5,366 bases of DNA from an uncultured Bacillaceae bacterium. Its GTDB lineage: Bacteria > Bacillota > Bacilli > Bacillales > Alkalibacillaceae. The notes beneath the pieces are model-generated. The model was not told the origin of the DNA. It made no database searches and saw nothing but the letters and a program-made list of their open reading frames with translations. Location: contig CALGNY010000124.1 of the NCBI GenBank assembly GCA_937958375.1, forward strand, positions 1 through 5,366. Direction: 5' to 3'. A program made the translations under genes and the position numbers. Shown one piece after another: positions 1 to 5,357 of the stretch. The first letter of the stretch is position 1, and every line of letters begins with the position of its first letter.

Positions 1-53
1 GGACGTGACCGAACTTAGCCGACCCCCAGGAGTCTACGTATATTTCCTTCGCT
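1..53. repeat. Probable end of a dispersed Bacillaceae intergenic repeat, cut by the window edge
   Basis: No gene is visible here. Read on the minus strand, the segment begins AGCGAAGGAAATATACG, continues TAGACTCCTGGGGG, and ends near GGTCACGTCC at the window edge. From memory, similar strings (AAGGAAATA, then ACGTAGACTCC, then a G/C-rich hairpin) recur as non-coding intergenic repeats in many Bacillaceae genomes. I cannot show a second copy in this window. Bases 54-116, between this segment and the yfhP stop, are A/T-rich; I see neither a gene nor a convincing terminator for yfhP in them. Confidence 0.35.
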
Positions 54-116
54 TAAATATGCACGGTTCAGATTTAGATATGAGTAACTTAGTTCTGTCT
101 TAGCTCATCTAATTCA

Positions 117-1100
117 TTAAGACAAGAACTGCATCTTTTTCTGTAATTTTTCCTCCGAATAAACCCATCCGGTATAGGAAGATAGAATGTTATAAAATTT
201 ATCCATCGTCACGACTGCGACAAACGGATAATGCCCTTTTGTCCGGTAACGAAGATCGATGAAGCGGATTTCGATATAATCATCGTAGCGATCGATCTCA
301 TATCGATAAACCGGTGAAAAGTTAATGAATGCCTGAACGTTTTTATCCAACAGGGCAGCATTCATTTCAGCAGTTTCGGGAAGTGGTTTTTTCTCGAAAA
401 TATCAAGAATGTCAATCTGGCCATCGACACTATCGGCAATATAATACCGATCATCCGTGATGACGGCAATGCGCCACCAATTATGCTTAATGGTTGGCTG
501 GGTAATGATTTTTTCGATATTTTGGTCATGGAAATGGCGTTTTAAAATATCGACGATTTCCTTTTTATCCATGTAACGTTTAATATGATATAAAATGTTG
601 ATGAAAAACACGATCAGAAATGTGTAAACCGGATCAGCACCGAGCAACCAGGCTAAAATTCCGGCAACGAACAAGTAGAAAATAAACGGGTCAAACGTAT
701 TGATAAATCCGATCGCGATCCATTTATGGGTAAGCGGCTTGAGTGCTTGGGTGCCGTATGCATTGAAAATATCAACCGTCACATGTAACACAACGGCGAG
801 TAAGGTCCATAACCATAAATGCAAAAACGAAATTTCTGGGCTGAACAGATAAATCGGTACGGATACGAAAAAGCTCCAAAATATAAGCATCAATGGAGAG
901 TGGGAGGTGCCACGGTGATGTCGGATGTAAGTTGCGTTGTCCTTAAATTTGAACAACGTATCAAAATCCGGTGCAATCGATCCGATCACGACCGCGAAAA
1001 ATGTCGCCGTGAACAAATTCGGATCCGCTTCGACGACCGGATCTAATGTCGAGAGCCCACTTAAAGCGACACCCATTGTCAAATGTGTTGCAGTATCCAA
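117..1100 (-). CDS. yfhP: YfhP-like integral membrane protein, DUF457/YdjM family (putative metal-dependent hydrolase or regulator)
   Basis: Encodes 327 aa from a TTG start. The N-terminal half carries the YdjM/DUF457 polar motifs: MDTATH at 1-6, SIAPDFD at 41-47, HHRGTSHS at 61-68 and HVTVDIFNAYGT at 106-117. These His/Asp residues lie next to or between hydrophobic segments at about 29-44, 69-87, 92-110, 137-154 and 157-172, so the protein is probably membrane-embedded with a metal site. Residues from about 175 on form a soluble domain rich in Tyr, Asp and Ile. The family is often labelled 'membrane-bound metal-dependent hydrolase', but its reaction is not established. In B. subtilis YfhP has been proposed as a negative regulator of mutY, fabL, sspE and its own gene, although no DNA-binding motif is evident here. 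The TTG at 1100 is preferred over the in-frame GTG at 1106 because the ribosome binding site AAGGAGGT directly abuts the GTG but lies 6 nt before the TTG. The gene is divergent from mutY across 52 bp. Confidence 0.88.
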   Translation of the reverse strand: MDTATHLTMGVALSGLSTLDPVVEADPNLFTATFFAVVIGSIAPDFDTLFKFKDNATYIRHHRGTSHSPLMLIFWSFFVSVPIYLFSPEISFLHLWLWTLLAVVLHVTVDIFNAYGTQALKPLTHKWIAIGFINTFDPFIFYLFVAGILAWLLGADPVYTFLIVFFINILYHIKRYMDKKEIVDILKRHFHDQNIEKIITQPTIKHNWWRIAVITDDRYYIADSVDGQIDILDIFEKKPLPETAEMNAALLDKNVQAFINFSPVYRYEIDRYDDYIEIRFIDLRYRTKGHYPFVAVVTMDKFYNILSSYTGWVYSEEKLQKKMQFLS

Positions 1101-1106
1101 CGTCAC

Positions 1107-1114
1107 ACCTCCTT
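1107..1114 (-). promoter_or_regulatory. Ribosome binding site of yfhP (decides the start codon)
   Basis: AAGGAGGT on the minus strand is a near-perfect Shine-Dalgarno sequence. It leaves zero spacing to the GTG at 1106 but 6 nt to the TTG at 1100, so the TTG is the likely start and the protein begins MDTATH, as expected for this family. Confidence 0.8.
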
Positions 1115-1152
1115 AAACGAATTATTTATGTAAAGAAAATGGATGATGATAG

Positions 1153-2232
1153 ATGAGAAAAGAATCAACTACATATATACCCGAAACCTTTGAAAAACAT
1201 GCGTTTCAAGATGCATTGATTGATTGGTATCTAACCATTCGGCGGGATTTGCCGTGGCGGGAAAACCAAGACCCATATCGGGTGTGGGTATCTGAAATCA
1301 TGCTCCAGCAAACCCGCGTTGATACGGTCATCCCTTATTTTAACGCATTTATGGAACGCTTCCCAACCGTTGAGGCTTTAGCGAGTGCTGATGAACAGGA
1401 TGTACTCAAAGCATGGGAAGGGTTAGGCTATTATTCACGGGCAAGAAATTTGCATTCCGCCGTAAAGGAAGTTGTCTCTACTTATAATAGCCAAATTCCG
1501 ACAGAAAAAACGGAGCTGAAGAAATTAAAAGGGATCGGACCCTATACACTTGGTGCGATCATGAGTATTGCTTATGATGAGCCAGTTCCCGCCGTAGACG
1601 GCAATGTGAAGCGAGTGATGTCCCGCATATTTGAGATCTACGAAAACATCGCCGATCAAAAGACGAAGAAGATATTTGAACAAGTGGTCGGGGCTGTCAT
1701 TTCTCATGAGGATCCTTCGTCCTTTAACCAAGGCTTGATGGAACTGGGTGCATTGATTTGCACACCGAAAAAACCGAAGTGCCAGGAATGCCCTGTGGCT
1801 GAATTTTGTTTGGCATATGAGAAGGGCGTACAAGAAGAGCTACCGGTGAAAACAAAAGCAAAGAAGCAAAAGATGAAAGCCTACTTTGCGATGGTAATGG
1901 AAAAAGACGGGGCATATTTTATCCAAAAGCGACCGAGTGAAGGGTTATTGGCTAATTTGTGGGAATTCCCACTTATACCGCAAGATGAATTTTTGCAAAA
2001 AGAAGCCATTCAGTTTACCGAGTTCGAATATGATGTGGAGTTGGAAGTCATGAAAGAGGGCGAACCGGTCAAACACATTTTTTCACATGTGATCTGGGAG
2101 GTTCACCCGATTTTCTGCCGGGTTGTTGGTGGAAAGGTCAATGAGGAGCTTGGTCAGTTTGTTTCCCTTGATGAAATCGCTGAATATCCATTGCCGAATG
2201 TCCAACATAAAATCAAAAAGCAAATCACATGA
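1153..2232 (+). CDS. mutY: A/G-specific adenine glycosylase MutY
   Basis: Encodes 359 aa, a full-length base-excision repair enzyme that removes adenine mispaired with 8-oxoguanine or G and so prevents G:C to T:A mutations. An HhH-GPD catalytic domain spans about 15-222. Glu48 in SEIMLQQT matches the family's catalytic Glu, the helix-hairpin-helix LKKLKGIGPYTLG covers 122-134, and Asp149 in AVDGNV matches the second catalytic residue. A [4Fe-4S] cluster loop follows, with Cys203, Cys210, Cys213 and Cys219 (C-x6-C-x2-C-x5-C). The C-terminal NUDIX-like 8-oxoG recognition domain runs from about 240 to 357 and includes the FSH loop at 310-312, known from Geobacillus MutY to contact 8-oxoG. A TAG in frame sits directly before the ATG, so this is the first possible start; its ribosome site (GGATGA, 1141-1146) is weak. 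No clear promoter was found in the 52-bp divergent gap. The stop lies 1 nt before a terminator. Confidence 0.97.
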   Translation: MRKESTTYIPETFEKHAFQDALIDWYLTIRRDLPWRENQDPYRVWVSEIMLQQTRVDTVIPYFNAFMERFPTVEALASADEQDVLKAWEGLGYYSRARNLHSAVKEVVSTYNSQIPTEKTELKKLKGIGPYTLGAIMSIAYDEPVPAVDGNVKRVMSRIFEIYENIADQKTKKIFEQVVGAVISHEDPSSFNQGLMELGALICTPKKPKCQECPVAEFCLAYEKGVQEELPVKTKAKKQKMKAYFAMVMEKDGAYFIQKRPSEGLLANLWEFPLIPQDEFLQKEAIQFTEFEYDVELEVMKEGEPVKHIFSHVIWEVHPIFCRVVGGKVNEELGQFVSLDEIAEYPLPNVQHKIKKQIT

Positions 2233-2233
2233 A

Positions 2234-2262
2234 AAACAGCCGTCAAATTGCGACGGCTGTTT
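2234..2262. terminator. Bidirectional Rho-independent terminator between mutY and sspE
   Basis: An 11-bp perfect stem pairs AAACAGCCGTC (2234-2244) with GACGGCTGTTT (2252-2262) around a 7-nt loop. A T-rich tail (TTTATTT) follows on the plus strand, and five T residues follow on the minus strand. It therefore serves both mutY, whose stop ends at 2232, and the convergent sspE, whose stop is at 2278. Confidence 0.92.
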
Positions 2263-2277
2263 ATTTGGATGGATTGG

Positions 2278-2454
2278 TTATTTCTTTTTCTGCTGAGACT
2301 GTTGGTTACGACGACGGACTTCTTGCGCGTCCGTCTCACTCGCAAATTCCTCAGCAAATTGCTGACCCTGTTGAGCCTGCTGGTTTTGCTTTTTCACTTT
2401 TTGAACATTGGTACCTGCAGCAGTTTCGTTTGGCTGGCGATTGTTTTTAGCCAT
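2278..2454 (-). CDS. sspE: Gamma-type small acid-soluble spore protein (SASP)
   Basis: Encodes 58 aa beginning MAKNNRQPNETAAGTN and ending QQSQQKKK. It is very rich in Gln (14 residues) and also in Asn and Lys, and has no Cys or Trp. Gamma-type SASPs are made in the forespore and do not coat DNA; they are an amino-acid store that the germination protease GPR cleaves. The expected GPR site is present once, EFASET at 36-41 followed by DAQEVRRRNQQ. B. subtilis SspE, as I remember it, is about 84 aa with two FASET-type repeats, so this is a short one-unit version. The start is fixed by a perfect GGAGGTGA site 6 nt upstream. Transcription is probably by SigG (candidate promoter at 2477-2507). The gene shares its terminator with the convergent mutY. 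Two plus-strand open frames across the same bases are shadows. Confidence 0.95.
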   Translation of the reverse strand: MAKNNRQPNETAAGTNVQKVKKQNQQAQQGQQFAEEFASETDAQEVRRRNQQSQQKKK

Positions 2455-2460
2455 CTCATA

Positions 2461-2468
2461 TCACCTCC
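2461..2468 (-). promoter_or_regulatory. Ribosome binding site of sspE
   Basis: GGAGGTGA on the minus strand is fully complementary to the 16S rRNA 3' end and lies 6 nt before the ATG. This strong site confirms the short 58-aa reading frame as a real, well-translated gene. Confidence 0.9.
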
Positions 2469-2476
2469 GCACTGAT

Positions 2477-2507
2477 TAATTTGTCCAGATTCCAATGAAG
2501 CTATCCA
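2477..2507 (-). promoter_or_regulatory. Candidate SigG (forespore) promoter of sspE
   Basis: On the minus strand TGGATA (2507-2502) is one mismatch from the SigG -35 consensus TGAATA. It is followed after 18 bp by CAAATTA (2483-2477), which matches 5 of 7 positions of CATACTA. The placement would give a very short leader, with transcription starting near 2470 just before the ribosome site. sspE genes are known SigG targets; the exact boxes are my inference. Confidence 0.42.
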
Positions 2508-2607
2508 TTACACGAGAGTTTTTTTGTGGGATTAATTGGTGGTCGGGGTTTCAAGAGACAGCGATTGCCAGCCAATGCTCGAACTTAAATAGTCAGCGAT
2601 TCCGAGG

Positions 2608-2733
2608 TTGAGCGAGTTTTTTGGTTATTTGGGTGGGTTTGCGGCGAAGTTGAGCGGCTTTCCCGGTTCGTTGAGTGGGTTTGCAGCAAGATTGAGCGAG
2701 TTTTCCGGTTTGTTGAGCGTGTTTCTATTTTTT
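2608..2733 (+). repeat. Tandem array A: six imperfect 21-bp units in an alternating A/B pattern
   Basis: Six units begin at 2608, 2629, 2650, 2671, 2692 and 2713, exactly 21 bp apart, each starting TTGAGC, TTGAGT or TTGGGT. Units 1, 3 and 5 share a form TTGAGCG..TTT followed by a GGTT end (17 of 21 identities between 1 and 5 and between 3 and 5). Units 2 and 4 share another form, TTG(A/G)GTGGGTTTGC followed by (A/G)GC (16 of 21). The array is therefore also a 42-bp higher-order repeat. Unit 6 is degenerate and ends in a T-run. The plus strand is strongly G+T biased. 21 bp is about two turns of B-DNA. The role is unknown: candidates are a decayed minisatellite, an array of protein sites, or part of a dispersed repeat family. 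Confidence 0.85.
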
Positions 2734-2746
2734 AAGTCTTCGTTAG

Positions 2747-2809
2747 ATCTTCATTAGTCAGTCCCTAATCTTCAACAATCAGCCCCCGATCTTCAGCAGT
2801 CCCCATTTA
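2747..2809 (-). repeat. Tandem array B: three imperfect 21-bp units with C-rich plus strand
   Basis: Three units start with ATCTTCA at 2747, 2768 and 2789, again exactly 21 bp apart. Each continues with a CAGTC/CAGCC-like segment and a C-run. Units 1 and 2 match at 15 of 21 positions; unit 3 is well conserved only in its first 13 bases. An 11-bp half unit, GTCTTCGTTAG, abuts at 2736-2746. Read on the minus strand, the units begin TGAAGAT and are G-rich, so the array has the opposite strand asymmetry to array A. The phase does not continue from array A (offset 13 bp). Confidence 0.7.
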
Positions 2810-2831
2810 TTCCAGACAAAACGCGTTTTAA

Positions 2832-2860
2832 TCGATACCGTGGTGGTGTTGTGTTAAAAT
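2832..2860 (+). promoter_or_regulatory. Probable SigA extended -10 promoter of ntdP
   Basis: TAAAAT (2855-2860) matches 5 of 6 bases of TATAAT and is preceded by TGT (2852-2854), an extended -10. Seventeen bp upstream lies TCGATA (2832-2837), 4 of 6 to TTGACA. Transcription would begin near 2867, giving a leader of about 53 nt before the ATG at 2920. Confidence 0.5.
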
Positions 2861-2904
2861 GTACATCAAGTGAAATTGATGATAAGGAAAATATAACCAG
2901 CGCG

Positions 2905-2914
2905 GAAAGTAGGT
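2905..2914 (+). promoter_or_regulatory. Ribosome binding site of ntdP (decides the start codon)
   Basis: GAAAGTAGGT matches the anti-Shine-Dalgarno complement GAAAGGAGGT at 9 of 10 bases and lies 5 nt before the ATG at 2920. It supports that ATG over the upstream in-frame GTG at 2851. Confidence 0.7.
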
Positions 2915-2919
2915 ATATC

Positions 2920-3450
2920 ATGACGAACCCAAAGGCTGGTGAGTTAGTTAAAATACAGAGCTATAAACATAATGGCTCCATCCACCGGGTTTGGGAAGAG
3001 ACGATGGTGCTGAAGAGCACGTCTTCAATGTTAATTGGTGCGAATGATCGTGTACTTGTCACCGAAAGCGATGGGCGAACCTGGCATACACGTGAGCCGG
3101 CCATTGCTTTTTTTACGGCAAATTATTGGTTCAATGTGATTTGCATGCTGAGAAATGATGGCATTCATTACTATTCCAACATTAGCTCGCCTTATGTCTT
3201 TGATGAAGGGGCGGTCAAATACATCGATTATGATCTGGATATTAAGGTTTTTCCGGATATGACGTATAAAATATTAGATGAAGATGAGTTTATTGAGCAT
3301 AAGCAACTCATGAACTATCCGGTCGTACTGGAGCGTATTTTGTACAAGCAGCTGAATGTTTTGGAGCGGTGGGTGCTTCAACGGAAAGGCCCGTTTGCAC
3401 CGGACTTTGCAGAGCGCTGGTACGAACAATTTCTTACGTACCATGGGTAA
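2920..3450 (+). CDS. ntdP: Nucleoside tri-/diphosphate phosphatase, DUF402 family (NtdP, YgaC)
   Basis: Encodes 176 aa, the same length as B. subtilis NtdP/YgaC as I remember it. This cytosolic, divalent-metal-dependent enzyme hydrolyses nucleoside tri- and diphosphates. The family hallmarks are present: SYKHNGSIHR (14-23), ESDGRTW (49-55), ANYWFNVI (67-74), DYDLD (103-107), LDEDE (119-123) and the C-terminal RKGPFAPDF (155-163). Residues corresponding to the family's functional set are all there: Arg23 (proton donor) and the metal ligands Asn87, Asp103, Asp105, Asp107, Asp120 and Glu123. The start at 2920 is chosen for its ribosome site, for the family length, and because the in-frame GTG at 2851 lies inside the predicted promoter and adds 23 residues unlike the family. 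The gene is followed by its own terminator, so it is probably monocistronic apart from read-through into the ABC transporter gene. Confidence 0.95.
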   Translation: MTNPKAGELVKIQSYKHNGSIHRVWEETMVLKSTSSMLIGANDRVLVTESDGRTWHTREPAIAFFTANYWFNVICMLRNDGIHYYSNISSPYVFDEGAVKYIDYDLDIKVFPDMTYKILDEDEFIEHKQLMNYPVVLERILYKQLNVLERWVLQRKGPFAPDFAERWYEQFLTYHG

Positions 3451-3461
3451 AAAAAGAGGGG

Positions 3462-3495
3462 GACTGCTGGCAAGTCAGTTAGCAGTCTTTTTATT
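3462..3495 (+). terminator. Rho-independent terminator after ntdP
   Basis: The stem GACTGCT (3462-3468) pairs with AGCAGTC (3481-3487). It can extend inward by two G-T pairs and one C-G pair to leave a 6-nt loop. TTTTTATT follows. It lies 11 nt after the ntdP stop and separates ntdP from the downstream transporter gene. Confidence 0.85.
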
Positions 3496-3523
3496 GGTTA
3501 GCATATTTTTTGATCACACAAGC

Positions 3524-3529
3524 AGGTGA
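3524..3529 (+). promoter_or_regulatory. Ribosome binding site of the ABC transporter gene (decides the start codon)
   Basis: AGGTGA ends 4 nt before the ATG at 3534. The upstream in-frame TTG at 3510 has only a T-rich sequence before it, so the ATG is the likely start. No convincing promoter is visible between the ntdP terminator and this site. Confidence 0.7.
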
Positions 3530-3533
3530 AACG

Positions 3534-5321
3534 ATGGACAGCATAAAGAGATATTTGGCTTTTGTAAAGCCGTATAAATGGAAAATCTTCGGTACAATTT
3601 TAATCGGAATCATTAAATTCAGTATTCCTTTATTGATGCCACTGATCATCAAGTATGTCATTGATGATATTGTCGGCGCAGAAGCATTGAGCAACGCGGA
3701 AAAGTTAGAGAAACTGGGATGGACAATGGGAATTGCCTTTTTGGTATTCCTCATCATTCGTCCGCCGGTGGAATATTTCCGCCAATATTATGCTCAGTGG
3801 GTTTCAAGCAAAATTTTATATGACATTAGAAATAAATTATTCGACCACATTCAACGGTTAAGTTTAAATTTCTATGCGAGAGCAAAAACGGGTGAAATTA
3901 TTTCCCGTGTCATCCATGATGTAGAACAGACAAAAACCTTCATCATGACAGGGCTAATGAACTTATGGCTTGATATGGTGACAATTTTAATTGCGATCGG
4001 AATCATGCTGTGGCTGGATCCATTGCTGACGGTTGTCGCAATTATCCTATTCCCTGTCTATGGTTTCTCGGTGAAATATTTTTATTCTCGCTTGAGAAAT
4101 CTGACACGCGAGCGTTCACAAGCGTTAGCTGAAGTGCAAGGTCATTTGACGGAACGTGTGCAAGGCATGCCGGTTGTTCGGGGATTTGCATTGGAAGATC
4201 ATGAACAACGTCAATTCGATGAACGAAACGGGCACTACTTGGACCGGGCACTTGCATTTACGAGCTGGAATGCGAAATCATACTCAGTGACCCATACGAT
4301 CACAGACCTTGCACCGTTACTGTTGCTAGCGGTCGGCGGTTATTTTGTGATCGGTGGAAATGTTTCACTAGGTACACTCGTCGCGTTCACTGCATATATG
4401 GACCGTGTATACAATCCACTCAGACGACTCGTCAACTCTTCAACCCAATTGACGCAAGCCCATGCGTCGATGGATCGTGTGTTCGAATTTATGGATGAAG
4501 AGTACGATATTACGGATGAACCAGATGCGAAACCAATGAAACGAGTCGATGGAGAAGTACGTTTTGAAAATGTTTCGTTTCAGTATAACCCCGATGAATC
4601 TTATGCATTGAAAAATATCGATTTGAACGTTCACGAAGGGGAAACGGTCGCATTTGTCGGAATGAGTGGAGGAGGAAAGTCGACGCTCGTCAGCTTGATC
4701 CCGCGGTTTTATGACCCGACAAAAGGAAAAATCACCATCGACGGCGTTGATATCACGAAAGTCCAAGCGCGCACACTTCGTGATCAGATCGGCTTGGTTC
4801 TGCAAGATACAATTTTATTCAGTGATTCCGTCGCGACGAACATCCGAATGGGGAATCCGGATGCGACGAATGAAGAAGTGATTGAAGCGGCCAAAGCAGC
4901 GAACGCGCATGAGTTTATTATGGACTTGCCACAAGGCTACGACACGCTTGTGGGTGAGCGAGGCGTTAAGCTTTCTGGCGGACAAAAACAGCGAATCGCC
5001 ATCGCACGGGTGTTTCTGAAAAACCCTCCATTGCTTGTCTTGGATGAGGCGACTTCCGCATTGGACTTAGAAAGTGAACACTTGATCCAAGAAGCCATGA
5101 ATAAACTGGCGCACGATCGGACGACGTTTATCGTAGCTCACCGATTGTCGACGATTACCCATGCCGATCGGATCATTTTAATTGAAAATGGGGAGATCAA
5201 AGAGCAGGGTACCCATGACCAACTAATGAAACAACGCGGCTTGTACTACAATCTTTATCAAGTGCAAGAACTCGACAAAAAAACAAAAAGTCATCCAGAT
5301 CGTATAAAGAAAATTAATTAA
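3534..5321 (+). CDS. ygaD: ABC transporter half-exporter with fused membrane and ATPase domains (YgaD-like, ABCB/MsbA type)
   Basis: Encodes 595 aa. An N-terminal type I exporter membrane domain (about 15-305) has six likely helices near 17-42, 62-78, 140-161, 163-186, 253-274 and 276-295. The ATP-binding domain follows from about 341. It contains an A-loop Tyr351, Walker A GMSGGGKST (376-384), Q-loop Gln424, signature LSGGQ (480-484), Walker B LLVLDE with catalytic Glu505, D-loop SALD (508-511) and switch His536. All catalytic positions are canonical, so a functional homodimer is plausible and no partner half-transporter is visible nearby. A basic tail (DKKTKSHPDRIKK) ends the protein. Such exporters move drugs, lipids or peptides out of the cell; the substrate cannot be read from the sequence. 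The symbol rests on position next to ntdP, as in B. subtilis, and on overall architecture. The gene has its own terminator and may be monocistronic. Confidence 0.92.
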   Translation: MDSIKRYLAFVKPYKWKIFGTILIGIIKFSIPLLMPLIIKYVIDDIVGAEALSNAEKLEKLGWTMGIAFLVFLIIRPPVEYFRQYYAQWVSSKILYDIRNKLFDHIQRLSLNFYARAKTGEIISRVIHDVEQTKTFIMTGLMNLWLDMVTILIAIGIMLWLDPLLTVVAIILFPVYGFSVKYFYSRLRNLTRERSQALAEVQGHLTERVQGMPVVRGFALEDHEQRQFDERNGHYLDRALAFTSWNAKSYSVTHTITDLAPLLLLAVGGYFVIGGNVSLGTLVAFTAYMDRVYNPLRRLVNSSTQLTQAHASMDRVFEFMDEEYDITDEPDAKPMKRVDGEVRFENVSFQYNPDESYALKNIDLNVHEGETVAFVGMSGGGKSTLVSLIPRFYDPTKGKITIDGVDITKVQARTLRDQIGLVLQDTILFSDSVATNIRMGNPDATNEEVIEAAKAANAHEFIMDLPQGYDTLVGERGVKLSGGQKQRIAIARVFLKNPPLLVLDEATSALDLESEHLIQEAMNKLAHDRTTFIVAHRLSTITHADRIILIENGEIKEQGTHDQLMKQRGLYYNLYQVQELDKKTKSHPDRIKKIN

Positions 5322-5324
5322 TAC

Positions 5325-5357
5325 AACCAGGGAGCCGAGTACGCTTCCTGGTTTTTT
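5325..5357 (+). terminator. Rho-independent terminator after the ABC transporter gene
   Basis: An 11-bp stem pairs AACCAGGGAGC (5325-5335) with GCTTCCTGGTT (5343-5353), with one G-T pair, around a 7-nt loop. A run of six T (5352-5357) overlaps its end. It begins 3 nt after the stop codon. Confidence 0.93.

Larger units (their letters stand above)
2455..2919. other. 465-bp gene-free region between divergent sspE and ntdP
   Basis: No protein gene is supported here. Going from sspE, the region holds the sspE ribosome site and candidate SigG promoter (to 2507), then about 100 bp of unassigned sequence with a T7 run at 2520-2526 and the direct repeat CAGCGATT at 2559 and 2594. Next come two 21-bp-period arrays (2608-2733, 2747-2809), then the ntdP promoter (2832-2860) and leader. 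In B. subtilis, ygaB lies between sspE and ntdP; I see no trace of it here. Confidence 0.8.

Noticed and set aside
61..119. Terminator for yfhP
   Set aside because: The repeated CTTAG motif (88-92 and 99-103) is a direct and not an inverted repeat, and no stem with a following T-run on the minus strand was found.
819..1046. 75-aa plus-strand open frame inside yfhP
   Set aside because: It lies wholly within the well-supported minus-strand yfhP gene, has no good ribosome site and an Arg/Cys-rich composition typical of a shadow frame.
1525..1915. Minus-strand open frames of 102 and 63 aa within mutY
   Set aside because: They are antisense to conserved MutY catalytic and Fe-S motifs and show no recognisable domain or ribosome site.
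2229..2475. Two overlapping plus-strand open frames of 73 and 75 aa across the sspE locus
   Set aside because: Both run antisense through the sspE gene and the terminator stem; the minus-strand frame has a perfect ribosome site and a clear spore protein sequence.
2621..2645. Possible G-quadruplex from the GG/GGG runs in array A
   Set aside because: Only two runs of three G are close together, so at best a weak two-tetrad structure could form; the G-runs are better explained as part of the repeat unit.
2608..2809. CRISPR array
   Set aside because: The 21-bp period leaves no room for repeat plus unique spacer, the units are imperfect along their whole length, and no cas genes are present.
3496..3523. 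Promoter for the ABC transporter gene
   Set aside because: TATTTT at about 3503-3508 resembles a -10 box, but no -35-like sequence sits at suitable spacing and the upstream bases belong to the ntdP terminator.
4042..4805. Minus-strand open frames of 71 and 121 aa within the ABC transporter gene
   Set aside because: They are antisense to conserved transporter sequence, including Walker A, and have no independent support.
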